A DNA stretch of 64,000 bases, taken from NCBI RefSeq assembly GCF_020524355.2, contig NZ_CP129019.1, positions 1,612,001 through 1,676,000 of the forward strand. Direction: 5' to 3'. The translations under genes and the position numbers were made by a program. Numbering within the stretch: position 1 is the first letter of the stretch; every line of letters begins with the position of its first letter. The notes under the pieces are model-generated. The model was not told the origin of the DNA. It was given only the letters and a program-made list of their open reading frames with translations, and searched no databases. The DNA comes from Mesobacillus subterraneus (lineage in GTDB: Bacteria; Bacillota; Bacilli; Bacillales; Cytobacillaceae). This document shows, one piece after another, positions 1 to 7,048 of the stretch.

Positions 1-472
1 CGCTTGCAAGCCTGACGAAAAACATCGCTGTTACATAACCAGGTGACAGTGCAGCAAATCCTCCTAAAAAATAGCCCCATAAAAAGCTGGTGATTGAGGA
101 ACCCATTCCTGCAGCCACCAGCACCCATGCTGAATAGTTCTTCCATTTGGTTGCTGCAAAAGCTGCTTCTGCACCAAGTCCCTGAATAATGCCAACAAGG
201 ATCAGGCGTGGACCAATAGCATTGCCAAGCATGACCTCTATAGTTGCAGCTATCGTTTCTGATAATACAGCTGCTCCAGGCTTCCTGATGATATATGCAG
301 CTATTATGGAAACGATGAACCAGATTCCGAATATCAAATCATAGCCAATAAGGCCAAACATACCTACAAGTACATTGCCGATTTGTAAGAATAGGAGGTA
401 GATGACCCCAAAAACGACTGCCAGGACAGAGAGGACAACAACCTCACGAAGTTTCCAGTTGGCGAGCATCAT
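1..472 (-). CDS. ykoE: YkoE, thiamine ECF transporter S component (partial)
   Basis: Reverse-strand frame opening with two ATG codons (472, 469) and running off the left edge, so the C-terminus is missing. The visible ~157 residues form several hydrophobic membrane segments with short basic loops (NWKLREVV at the start, ATKWKNYS later), as in the YkoE family, the substrate-binding membrane subunit of a thiamine/HMP energy-coupling-factor importer. Its ATG overlaps the stop of ykoF (ATGA), so the two are translationally coupled and share the TPP riboswitch upstream. The ATPase and T component (ykoD, ykoC in Bacillus subtilis) would lie beyond position 1. Identification rests on sequence pattern and the ykoF context. 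Confidence 0.85.
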   Translation of the reverse strand, partial: MMLANWKLREVVVLSVLAVVFGVIYLLFLQIGNVLVGMFGLIGYDLIFGIWFIVSIIAAYIIRKPGAAVLSETIAATIEVMLGNAIGPRLILVGIIQGLGAEAAFAATKWKNYSAWVLVAAGMGSSITSFLWGYFLGGFAALSPGYVTAMFFVRLAS

Positions 473-1071
473 TGACCCTCCTTGCGAGAAGGGCTATTGG
501 CTGACATAGTCACCGTCATGACAATATGTGAAGAATCACTGTTCCGGGCACCTTCAAACGCACTTTCCAAAGCTGCAAACACCTTATTGCCATCACCATC
601 TAATCTTGAAGAATAATGAACGCCTCCGCTAAAGACACCTTGCTGGTCAACAGTCTTAATTTGATCCATAATGACATCCATATATCCAGGAATACCTAAT
701 GGATAGAGAGCGAACTGGGTTGCGACCTCCAGGCTGATTTTCTGTGAAAGCTCTTTATTCATAAGAATTAAATCTTCTGCCATGAATGCATCCCCAGCAC
801 TGTCACCAGGACATCCATTTGAAAATGTCGCATTCAGGACCACATGGTCTCCCGCAATTGATGCATTCAGAAATATAGCCTTAACAACGTCAAAAACATG
901 TTCTGAATGACCACGCACACATGTGCTGATATCATCTGACTTCATCCATACCTTTGTTGTGTCAACTTTCTTCAGTGAAGAGAGGATAATATCCACGAAC
1001 CTGTCTGTCATTGGGTAAATTGAAAAACTCGCCCCTGTAATCTCGCTAGTACCGCAAAGAATCTCTTTCAA
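469..1071 (-). CDS. ykoF: YkoF, thiamine/HMP-binding protein
   Basis: Soluble protein of the YkoF family, which binds thiamine or its pyrimidine part and works with the YkoEDC importer. Two tandem similar halves are visible: CGTSEITGASFSIYPMTD near the start and FALYPLGIPGYMDVIMDQI in the second half, plus the conserved SNGCPGDSAGD stretch. I chose the TTG at 1071 because an AAAGGAGC Shine-Dalgarno lies about 10 nt upstream and the product then starts KEILCGTSE, as in known YkoF proteins. The longer ATG start at 1095 has no ribosome site and would place that SD inside the gene. Regulated by the TPP riboswitch-terminator just upstream. Confidence 0.88.
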   Translation of the reverse strand: MKEILCGTSEITGASFSIYPMTDRFVDIILSSLKKVDTTKVWMKSDDISTCVRGHSEHVFDVVKAIFLNASIAGDHVVLNATFSNGCPGDSAGDAFMAEDLILMNKELSQKISLEVATQFALYPLGIPGYMDVIMDQIKTVDQQGVFSGGVHYSSRLDGDGNKVFAALESAFEGARNSDSSHIVMTVTMSANSPSRKEGQ

Positions 1072-1100
1072 TTCAAAACAGCTCCTTTTGTTCATTTATT

Positions 1101-1139
1101 GGAAAATAAAAAACTGCATCCAGCGTGGTGGATGCAGTT
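1101..1139 (-). terminator. Intrinsic terminator of the TPP riboswitch
   Basis: On the minus strand an 11-bp perfect stem (AACTGCATCCA / TGGATGCAGTT) is followed directly by a T-rich run (TTTTTATTTT). It sits between the TPP aptamer and ykoF, so ligand binding most likely ends transcription here. Confidence 0.85.
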
Positions 1140-1167
1140 GAATTCTATCGTTAGAATAAAAAAGAAA

Positions 1168-1268
1168 TATAACGAAGAGCTTCTCCTGCACTTCCCCACG
1201 CTGGTATTATCCAGATCGGGTCATAAGGGTCAGAACAAAGTTCTTCTCAGCCATAAGCTCCCCTAGTG
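1168..1268 (-). promoter_or_regulatory. TPP (thi-box) riboswitch aptamer
   Basis: Minus-strand reading shows the thi-box landmarks in order: GGGGAGC, GCTGAGA, GACCCTTATGACCCGATC, TGGATAATACCAGCG and GGGAAG. It lies upstream of ykoF-ykoE and is followed by an intrinsic terminator. High thiamine pyrophosphate should switch the operon off. Confidence 0.95.
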
Positions 1269-1351
1269 CAAAAAATTATGCAGTTGTTGTTTCCAAAATC
1301 ATCTTAGTTGAAATAGTTTGAATTGTAAATGCCTAATTTAAAAAATGTGAA

Positions 1352-1600
1352 TCATTCCGAATCGCGCTGGAAAAATTTACTCCCATTGTAGCTTTCCAGG
1401 GTGCCCAGCTCATTATTTAACAGCCACTCCATTTCCTCCAACGCGGTTTTCGAGACAACAGGATCGCCCAATGACCAATTCACAGTATACACGAAGTAAT
1501 AATCTTTAATTTGGCGGAATAAGGCGATTGAGTTTGGAAATACGTCAAATTGAGCTTTGATATTATATCTCTTTGTGTATGACCATTTTATAAGCTTCAT
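1352..1600 (-). CDS. Small hypothetical protein (82 aa)
   Basis: Not recognised. ATG at 1600 is preceded by GGAGAG at good spacing. Rich in aromatic residues (Trp, Tyr, Phe), with no membrane segment or clear motif; the C-terminus is charged. It stands alone between the TPP riboswitch (same strand) and a divergent small regulator-like gene. Probably a genuine short cytoplasmic protein. Confidence 0.6.
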   Translation of the reverse strand: MKLIKWSYTKRYNIKAQFDVFPNSIALFRQIKDYYFVYTVNWSLGDPVVSKTALEEMEWLLNNELGTLESYNGSKFFQRDSE

Positions 1601-1844
1601 AGAAACTCTCCATATTGTTAAAGTATACTTTTAGAGGGTGATAGGGCACAGATATAAATTACCCTTAAGTATGAGAAAAAAACGGATATCAAACCAACAT
1701 AGTGTTGAAAGATGCCGGAATATGTTAAAATAGAGAACGTTGCAGTGGTGTTAGCGACGCATATCTACATAATATCAAACTGCTAGCAATATGATAGATT
1801 TTTATTTTTATATAGTAGCAGAAGTATTTGGAGGAAGCTGAATC

Positions 1845-2033
1845 ATGAATGAAACCCAAAGAATTCAATTGAACGTTAGAGTCTCCAAGGATACATCTGA
1901 CAAGCTTGACGAGATTGTAGAATACTATCAGGAAAATACCAAGGTCGGCAGAATATACAAAGGCGATGTATTAACTGATATTATTGAAAAATCATATGAG
2001 ATTATGCAAAAGCAAAAGAAGTTGAATAGATAA
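1845..2033 (+). CDS. Small ribbon-helix-helix-like protein (62 aa)
   Basis: ATG at 1845 follows GGAGG with 9-10 nt spacing. The N-terminal RIQLNVRVSKDTSDKLDEIV pattern (a beta strand of alternating residues, then a helix beginning KDTSDKL) resembles ribbon-helix-helix DNA-binding proteins; the rest is helical and basic at the end. It could be a small transcription regulator or an antitoxin-like protein, but no toxin gene is adjacent. Function inferred from pattern only. Confidence 0.65.
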   Translation: MNETQRIQLNVRVSKDTSDKLDEIVEYYQENTKVGRIYKGDVLTDIIEKSYEIMQKQKKLNR

Positions 2034-2041
2034 AGCTATTA

Positions 2042-2170
2042 TCAATTATTGTTTTTCGAATATACATTAGGTTCTTCACTTACATGTTCCGGGAACCCTT
2101 CTCGGGCAATAAGAATTCCAATAACAGATGAAAAAACAACAGAGTTTACAATGAAGGTTATAGTTATTAA
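2042..2170 (-). pseudogene. Possible remnant of a membrane protein gene
   Basis: The minus strand has an open frame of about 42 codons ending at 2042. It has a hydrophobic run (FIVNSVVFSSVIGILIA) followed by a charged tail, but no convincing start codon or ribosome site. It looks like the C-terminal end of a lost gene, or a very short membrane peptide with an unusual start. Weak call. Confidence 0.25.
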
Positions 2171-2288
2171 GTCCTATGCCAAATTGTCAACTCGAAAATG
2201 TGGCAAATTAGTGACAAAATAGTTGCGTTAATCAATAATCAGTCGTATTATTTAAATAATCTGATAATACGATAAGGTGGTTATTGAT

Positions 2289-2531
2289 ATGATGCGTATG
2301 GCAATTGCAGGTGTAGCCGGCTTTGTCCTTGTGTTCATTGAGTCATATATTGTGATGGTTTTAAAACAGTACGAGACGATTGAGTTTGGAGGAATGACCC
2401 CGTTTGTGAGTGTCTGGTCGATGAACTTTTTCCTTGTTTTCTCAATCCTCACCCATATAAAATTTTGGTACGAAGAACGTGAAGCAGAGCGTGAGGAAGA
2501 GGCAGCCGAAAGAGACCGTTTCATCAATTAA
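2289..2531 (+). CDS. Small membrane protein (80 aa)
   Basis: Two predicted transmembrane segments (AIAGVAGFVLVFIESYIVMVL near the start and WSMNFFLVFSILTHI in the middle) and a very acidic/basic C-terminal helix (EEREAEREEEAAERDR). I start at the ATG at 2289 because AAGGTGG lies 8 nt upstream; the upstream GTG at 2277 would overlap that ribosome site. Followed by a strong terminator. Function unknown. Confidence 0.65.
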   Translation: MMRMAIAGVAGFVLVFIESYIVMVLKQYETIEFGGMTPFVSVWSMNFFLVFSILTHIKFWYEEREAEREEEAAERDRFIN

Positions 2532-2583
2532 GACGCTAATGATGCAAAGCAGTGTAGAAATATCAATAGTTGATGAAGTAATG

Positions 2584-2616
2584 GAGAAAGGCATTTTGCC
2601 TTTCTCTTTTATTTTG
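2584..2616 (+). terminator. Intrinsic terminator
   Basis: Perfect 10-bp stem GAGAAAGGCA / TGCCTTTCTC with a 3-nt loop, followed by TTTTATTTT. Ends the small membrane protein gene; its tail overlaps the 3' end of the convergent minus-strand gene. Confidence 0.85.
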
Positions 2617-2764
2617 CCTTGTCTTGGTCTGCATCGATATGATCGCGCTCAGCCTCTTCAGCTGCTATCCTTAATTCCTGAAAAAATAATTGATCGTTGC
2701 ACACCATGCTGTGCTCCTGTGTATTTTGCTCGTTTGAATTTTTATTATTTTTATGCTGCTCCAT
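2609..2764 (-). CDS. Small hydrophilic hypothetical protein (51 aa)
   Basis: Start placed at ATG 2764, 6-7 nt after a GAGGAC ribosome site; a longer frame exists but lacks one. The product is strongly hydrophilic, Asn/Gln/Glu rich at the N-terminus with an acidic helical C-terminal half (ELRIAAEEAERDHIDADQD). It resembles short spore or stress-type Bacillus proteins in composition only. Function unknown. Confidence 0.55.
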   Translation of the reverse strand: MEQHKNNKNSNEQNTQEHSMVCNDQLFFQELRIAAEEAERDHIDADQDKAK

Positions 2765-2937
2765 TTTTTTGTCCTCCTCACAATATTTGTTATTACCATT
2801 TTCCCTTAACAACAAAATTCATGCTTGTGGTAACATCGTTGTAAGTATTTACTAATGATTTCAAATCATGTAAAACAAATTCATTAACTTTTGCTTGCTG
2901 TGGGAAACTATTCCTACTTTACGAATGGAGGGAAACT

Positions 2938-3369
2938 ATGGATGCGTTGAAATCTGTTTACCAATTTGATAATGACCAGCAATTTCTTAAAATTGAGTTT
3001 CTAAATACCTCAAATCATTCTCCGTGGCATGCTTTTGTTTTTGATGAAAATTGGAATGATATCATCAGTACAGCTGCAGCCATTTCCGACACAATTGCTG
3101 ATAGTGTTGAATATGCTTATGAAAATCTGGGGATTCGCGGGAGGGTTGCTGTAGTGGAAAACATCAGCAACGGCGGTTCACTGACAGATATGATTGATGT
3201 ATCACTATTCCATCTGCAGGCATTGCTTTTTACTTCAGCAATCATCGTAAACGGGGATTATGATGAATTGGTAAGTTTTGGTTTTTCTAAAGAAAAATCT
3301 CAAACTGGAAATTCCCTGTATATTCTATCCTCTGATGAATTGGGCAATGATGCTTGCCGCTTTTTATAG
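2938..3369 (+). CDS. Hypothetical protein (143 aa)
   Basis: ATG at 2938 follows GGAGGG with 6-7 nt spacing. Soluble mixed alpha/beta protein with no membrane segment or known motif that I can name; one stretch (HLQALLFTSAIIVNGDY) is moderately hydrophobic. Followed by a 40-bp tandem duplication and then another small unknown gene on the same strand. Function unknown. Confidence 0.7.
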   Translation: MDALKSVYQFDNDQQFLKIEFLNTSNHSPWHAFVFDENWNDIISTAAAISDTIADSVEYAYENLGIRGRVAVVENISNGGSLTDMIDVSLFHLQALLFTSAIIVNGDYDELVSFGFSKEKSQTGNSLYILSSDELGNDACRFL

Positions 3370-3370
3370 T

Positions 3371-3450
3371 AAGTAATAGCATGGTGGAGAAATGAGGACT
3401 TAAATAAGGTATGTAATAACATGGTGCAGAATTGAGCTTGTATAAGGTGT
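3371..3450 (+). repeat. Two tandem imperfect 40-bp repeats
   Basis: Positions 3371-3410 and 3411-3450 align base for base with about ten mismatches. Shared cores are GTAATA-CATGGTG and ATAAGGT. The duplication fills the space between two small unknown genes. Confidence 0.7.
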
Positions 3451-3495
3451 GTCAAAGTTTGGGAAAATGGATGTGAGAGCTGAAGGAGTGATAGA

Positions 3496-3741
3496 ATGGG
3501 TGAAATGGAACTTGAAGATATGTTCGAATGGGCAGGTTTATCAAATGTTTATGAACAACATGGCTATAAAATGTGGTTGAGCGGCCTTGAAGACCATATT
3601 GATAACGAACTATTGGATCACTTTTCAGACGCTTATTCATTTGAAATTGCCGAAACGATGTTTTATGATGATTTTTTGTTCCATCTAAGAATTTTCAAGA
3701 ATATCCGAAAAAATAATGAGCTGCCTCCCCGTTATTGGTGA
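3496..3741 (+). CDS. Small hypothetical protein (81 aa)
   Basis: ATG at 3496 with AAGGAG 8 nt upstream. Acidic, aromatic-rich and probably all helical (ELEDMFEWAGLSNVYEQHGY, then a DHIDNELLDHFSDAY stretch). Same strand as the Mug-type glycosylase 38 nt downstream, so possibly co-transcribed. No recognised family. Confidence 0.65.
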   Translation: MGEMELEDMFEWAGLSNVYEQHGYKMWLSGLEDHIDNELLDHFSDAYSFEIAETMFYDDFLFHLRIFKNIRKNNELPPRYW

Positions 3742-3778
3742 GTGCATAGATACATAAGATTGGAAAGGAGTGGGGATT

Positions 3779-4297
3779 GTGGAGCCGATTTCTGATCATT
3801 TACTTAAAAATCTTGACGTCCTTTTTGTTGGTTTCAATCCGAGCATCCGTTCGTCCGTAACAGGCCATCATTACGCCAATCCAAACAATAGATTTTGGAA
3901 GATTCTTTATGAAGCAGGCATAACGCAAAGAAAGTATAATTCTTCAGAGGATTATCAGCTTCTGGAAATAGGCTATGGGATGACCAACATAGTTGCTCGT
4001 CCGACTAAAGCAGCGGATGAGATTACGAAAGAAGAATACCAGCAGGGAAAACTTGAGTTAATAAGTAAAATCGAGAAATTCAGTCCGAAGATCGTTTGTT
4101 TCGTTGGTAAAGGTGTATACCAGCAATACAGCGGGAAAAAAGATATTCCATGGGGAAAGCAGGATGGAGCTGTCGTTGCTGGTACCGTTGATTTCGTTGC
4201 ACCTTCCTCAAGCGGACTGGTAAGGATGAAGATGGAGGAAGTAGTGGAGATTTATAAAGAACTCCCTTTGTTGATAAATGATACAATTTCCAAGTGA
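3779..4297 (+). CDS. mug: G/U mismatch-specific uracil-DNA glycosylase (Mug/TDG family)
   Basis: Removes uracil, or thymine-like bases, from G:U/G:T mismatches in DNA repair. The family signature is near the N-terminus: VGFNPSIRS (family GINPG, with the catalytic-site Asn kept), then GHHYANPNNRFWK, the Mug binding-pocket motif. VAPSSSGLVRM near the C-terminus matches the NPSGL-type DNA-intercalation loop. Start chosen at GTG 3779, 8 nt after AAAGGAG; the GTG at 3770 lies inside the ribosome site. 172 aa, normal for the family. The GFNPS variant differs slightly from the classic GINPG. Followed by a terminator. Confidence 0.88.
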   Translation: MEPISDHLLKNLDVLFVGFNPSIRSSVTGHHYANPNNRFWKILYEAGITQRKYNSSEDYQLLEIGYGMTNIVARPTKAADEITKEEYQQGKLELISKIEKFSPKIVCFVGKGVYQQYSGKKDIPWGKQDGAVVAGTVDFVAPSSSGLVRMKMEEVVEIYKELPLLINDTISK

Positions 4298-4330
4298 AAA
4301 AGGACCTGAAGAGGGTCCTTTACTCTTTTT
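4298..4330 (+). terminator. Intrinsic terminator after the glycosylase gene
   Basis: AAAGGACC / GGGTCCTTT stem with a 6-nt loop, followed by actctttttatt. Confidence 0.75.
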
Positions 4331-4808
4331 ATTCTAAAAACCGGTTTTCACCATTTAAGAGCATTGATAATCGGATCATATCCCTGCATTGGATGCCATT
4401 TTCAAAAATGGGTTCTTGATAATTCCTTATAAAAAAGTCACGATCTATTCCAGTGATTCTGAATCCAACTTTTTGATATAACGCCAGTTGGAAAATACTC
4501 GAATTCCCAGTACCTATTTCAACCATACTATAGCCTTTTTCAGCTGCAGTTTGAATCCCATGCTTAAGCAAGATGGTGCCTAAGCCCTTTCCTTGGTGTA
4601 ATTCATCGACAGCAAGGTTCATGATTTCGATGATATGAGAACTAACAGGAACTAGTAAGATTACCCCGATTGTGTCACTGCATTCTGATTCCATAACATA
4701 GCACGATCCTTTGTCTAAATACCCTGAAACCAGATCCTTAGAAGGATCTGCCTGGAGGAGCAGATGCCAGGGCGGCTGTTCGCCGACTTTTAACATTCTA
4801 ATGTCCAT
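4329..4808 (-). CDS. GNAT family N-acetyltransferase (YvbK-like)
   Basis: GCN5-type acetyltransferase of about 159 aa. The acetyl-CoA loop motif is visible as ELHQGKGLGTILLKHGI (Q-x-x-G-x-G/A) with a preceding beta-strand (IIEIMNLAVD). The C-terminal YQKVGFRITGIDRDFF pattern is typical of the YvbK-like subgroup. Its ATG lies 11 nt inside the end of the upstream VanZ-like gene, so the two form an operon. The substrate is not known from sequence. Confidence 0.82.
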   Translation of the reverse strand: MDIRMLKVGEQPPWHLLLQADPSKDLVSGYLDKGSCYVMESECSDTIGVILLVPVSSHIIEIMNLAVDELHQGKGLGTILLKHGIQTAAEKGYSMVEIGTGNSSIFQLALYQKVGFRITGIDRDFFIRNYQEPIFENGIQCRDMIRLSMLLNGENRFLE

Positions 4809-5289
4809 TTGTTTTCCCCTTCAACATAAGAAGATAAATCAATCTGATCAATAGATAGCCAATTGCACCGCCTATTGTGTTTAGAATAATATCATCGATG
4901 TCAAAACTGCCTACCCTGGTCGCATACTGCAGGATTTCCACTGAGGTAGTCGCCAGAAAGACCGTACCGATCGTTCGCCAAAACCCGCTGAAGCTTTTGA
5001 ACAACCATGGAAGAAAGGTTCCTAAAGGGAAAAAGGCAAGGACATTGCCAAATAAATTGGACATCCAGATACTTTGATTTATGTGCGAAGAAGCCTTAAT
5101 GTAGTCTGTGATTGTTTTGAAAGGGATGATGTTATATGGGTTGGCACCGGCAGAATTAATTTCATAGGCAGCCTGTCTGTATGGGCTAAGGAACAACAAA
5201 ATTACGGCAATGATGATGTATATAATGAATAATCCATAAGATATTACTGAAATCCATTTTTTGTGTTTGAAATTTATTCGATTTAGCAT
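4798..5289 (-). CDS. VanZ-like integral membrane protein
   Basis: 163 aa with four to five membrane segments. VanZ family hallmarks: NPYNIIPFKTI after the first segment, the NLFGNVLAFFPLG motif in the middle, and the SVEILQYATRVGSFDIDDIILNTIGGAIGY signature. VanZ homologues affect teicoplanin/lipoglycopeptide tolerance in some Gram-positives; the general function is unclear. ATG at 5289 with AAGGAG 5 nt upstream. First gene of a two-gene operon with the GNAT gene. Confidence 0.85.
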   Translation of the reverse strand: MLNRINFKHKKWISVISYGLFIIYIIIAVILLFLSPYRQAAYEINSAGANPYNIIPFKTITDYIKASSHINQSIWMSNLFGNVLAFFPLGTFLPWLFKSFSGFWRTIGTVFLATTSVEILQYATRVGSFDIDDIILNTIGGAIGYLLIRLIYLLMLKGKTNGH

Positions 5290-5404
5290 AACTTCTCCTT
5301 AGGTTTGTTGTGTTAGGAACCCTCATGAAATCTATTGAACTACTAAAGGAAATACCATATATTTATAGTCTTCAAATTAACCAGCTAACTGAACAATTTT
5401 GCAA

Positions 5405-5436
5405 TTAAAATAAAAACCTTACCCTAAGGCAAGGTT
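5405..5436 (-). terminator. Terminator of candidate small RNA
   Basis: Minus-strand stem AACCTTGCC / GGGTAAGGTT with a short loop, followed by TTTTATTTTAATT. There is no T-run on the plus side, so it works for a minus-strand transcript. Confidence 0.75.
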
Positions 5437-5532
5437 TAATCATATGTATTATTACCCTGCTGCCAGAGCAGGGCCCCTGCCGTCCGTACAGTGGTTAAGT
5501 GTCCCGCAACAAGCGAATGTCCGGCAGAGGCA
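5405..5532 (-). ncRNA. Candidate structured small RNA or leader (unidentified)
   Basis: No gene fits this stretch. On the minus strand there is, in order: a promoter with extended -10 (TGTTAAAAT), a predicted start near 5531, a long-range stem (CTGCCG near the start against CGGCAG about 60 nt later, with a flanking GGAC/GTCC-type pairing), a 7-bp hairpin CCCTGCT / AGCAGGG, and an intrinsic terminator. Total length is about 125 nt. GC content is visibly higher than in the flanking DNA. I do not match it to 6S, SRP, RNase P, tmRNA or a riboswitch I know. It could be a stand-alone sRNA or an attenuated leader of the VanZ-like gene downstream. Confidence 0.5.
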
Positions 5533-5537
5533 GTTAT

Positions 5538-5568
5538 ATTTTAACACAACCATGTGGGAAAAATACAA
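5538..5568 (-). promoter_or_regulatory. Promoter for the minus-strand small RNA
   Basis: Minus strand: -35 TTGTAT (5568-5563), 19-nt gap, -10 TAAAAT (5543-5538) preceded by TGT, an extended -10. Predicted start near 5531. Confidence 0.5.
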
Positions 5569-5585
5569 TTTGAAGGTGGATACTT

Positions 5586-5614
5586 TTATTTTTATTTGGA
5601 ATAGTGGTATGATA
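5586..5614 (+). promoter_or_regulatory. Probable ppiB promoter
   Basis: Extended -10 TGGTATGAT with a weak TTTATT -35 at 17-nt spacing, about 30 nt upstream of the ppiB start. Confidence 0.4.
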
Positions 5615-5645
5615 ACAATGATTTTACCATAAGGAGATGATTTAC

Positions 5646-6083
5646 ATGGCTAAAAAAGGATACATACAAATGCAAAACGGAGAAAAAATCGAATTCGAAC
5701 TTTACCCAAATGAAGCACCAGGTACAGTAGCGAACTTTGAGAAGCTTGCAAACGAAGGCTTCTATAACGGTTTGAATTTCCACCGAGTAATTCCTGGTTT
5801 TGTTAGTCAGGGAGGCTGCCCTTCCGGAACAGGTACTGGTGGTCCTGGTTACACAATCAAGTGTGAAACAGAAGGCAATCCGCATAAGCACCAACCAGGT
5901 TCACTTTCAATGGCACATGCTGGAAAAGACACAGGCGGCAGCCAATTCTTCATCGTCCATGAATCACAGCCACACTTAAATGGCGTACACACAGTATTCG
6001 GAAAAGTTACTTCTAATTTGGAAGCAGCTAAAGCAATGAGCAACGGAGATGTTATGGAAAAGGTCGTTGTTACCGAAGAATAA
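5646..6083 (+). CDS. ppiB: Peptidyl-prolyl cis-trans isomerase B (cyclophilin)
   Basis: Cytoplasmic cyclophilin that speeds proline isomerisation during folding. Catalytic core residues are visible: [14 protein letters not shown] (the FHR...F-x-Q motif), [29 protein letters not shown] (the M-A...G-S-Q-F-F-I block) and [12 protein letters not shown]. 145 aa, normal for Bacillus PpiB. Start at ATG 5646 with AAGGAG 9 nt upstream; the in-frame ATG at 5637 overlaps the ribosome site. Single gene between its own promoter and terminator. Confidence 0.96.
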   Translation: MAKKGYIQMQNGEKIEFELYPNEAPGTVANFEKLANEGFYNGLNFHRVIPGFVSQGGCPSGTGTGGPGYTIKCETEGNPHKHQPGSLSMAHAGKDTGGSQFFIVHESQPHLNGVHTVFGKVTSNLEAAKAMSNGDVMEKVVVTEE

Positions 6084-6094
6084 GAATTTCATTA

Positions 6095-6121
6095 AAAAGA
6101 GCCTGCGGGCTCTTTTTTTTA
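6095..6121 (+). terminator. Intrinsic terminator of ppiB
   Basis: AAAAAGAGCC / GGGCTCTTTTT stem with a 3-nt loop and an unbroken T-run. Confidence 0.9.
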
Positions 6122-6216
6122 TACTTTTTACCCATTGAACCGAACATACGCTCTTGTTAAAATGAAGAAGAGGTAACTGTACAAAATTAAATTATAAAGT
6201 CTAATATCGATAAAAT

Positions 6217-6245
6217 TTGACTATATTATATAATTTTTATAAAGT
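6217..6245 (+). promoter_or_regulatory. Promoter of the SatD/DUF3307 pair
   Basis: TTGACT, 17-nt spacer, TAAAGT; 42 nt upstream of the first gene. Confidence 0.5.
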
Positions 6246-6286
6246 TAGATTAATTAATCAAATTTTTTACGTTAGGTGGAATGGCA

Positions 6287-7027
6287 ATGGTGCCAGTTTC
6301 TGTATTCATCATGGATGTAACTAAGTCTTCTACTGCAGGCCATGGTGAGGAGATCAGCAATTATATAACTCAGCTTGAGAGGGATATTGGTAATTGGCAT
6401 GGCAACATCGGTTCAGTACAGATTAAGCACCGTTCTGGGGATGAGCTTATTCTTCTGTCCGAGGGATATGCATCCGCTTTTATAACAGCCTTTTTTATAA
6501 GCTCGCTTTGGAAATATGAAAAGAATCCGCCTTATTTTGGGATTACCTATGGCAGCCTGGATAAGAAAGTAGAGGAAATCGATATTGAAAAGTGGATTCA
6601 TCCATTAGTGAAGCAGGCTAGAAACGCGAATGACCATCTAAAAAAACAAAAGGACAGGGAATCCTTCCATTTACAACTTAATGATGTTGAGCCTAGTTTG
6701 CAGATAATAAATAGCATGTTCATGCTGCAGCATGTATTGCGGATCGAACAAACTGATATTCAACAGCTAGTGTGCTCGCTGTATCTTATTTACGGCAAGC
6801 AAAATGCTGTGGCTCAGCTTCTGGATCGATCGGCTCCTACCATTTACAGCCATTTTAAAAAAGGTCATTGCGAGCAGATTATTCGGAGTTTCCGTGATAT
6901 CGTCAGTTTTTTAAATGCCCGTCAGGCGAGTGATTTTTATGAAGTAACCAATAACCAATCTGATGTTCTCGAAGAAAGTATAAGGACAAATATAAAAAGC
7001 CGGGTGCAGGAATTATTCAACATCTAG
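6287..7027 (+). CDS. SatD-like protein
   Basis: Likely cytoplasmic regulator-like protein of about 246 aa. The N-terminus (VPVSVFIMDVTKSS) matches the SatD family, and the C-terminal half contains a helix-turn-helix-like segment (NAVAQLLDRSAPTIYSHFKK). SatD-family genes are commonly paired with a DUF3307 membrane protein, and that is the next gene here. I start at ATG 6287, 7 nt after AGGTGG; the ATG at 6281 is only 1 nt from it. Function is not known; the name comes from a streptococcal acid-tolerance locus. Confidence 0.65.
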   Translation: MVPVSVFIMDVTKSSTAGHGEEISNYITQLERDIGNWHGNIGSVQIKHRSGDELILLSEGYASAFITAFFISSLWKYEKNPPYFGITYGSLDKKVEEIDIEKWIHPLVKQARNANDHLKKQKDRESFHLQLNDVEPSLQIINSMFMLQHVLRIEQTDIQQLVCSLYLIYGKQNAVAQLLDRSAPTIYSHFKKGHCEQIIRSFRDIVSFLNARQASDFYEVTNNQSDVLEESIRTNIKSRVQELFNI

Positions 7028-7048
7028 ATTCTGGTGGAAGGAGCAGGC

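Noticed and set aside
2479..2844. Plus-strand 121-aa ORF
   Set aside because: It covers a terminator and lies antisense to a small gene with a good ribosome site; its composition is not coding-like.
5444..5632. Plus-strand ORF in the ppiB upstream region
   Set aside because: No ribosome site; it overlaps the structured minus-strand RNA candidate and the ppiB promoter.
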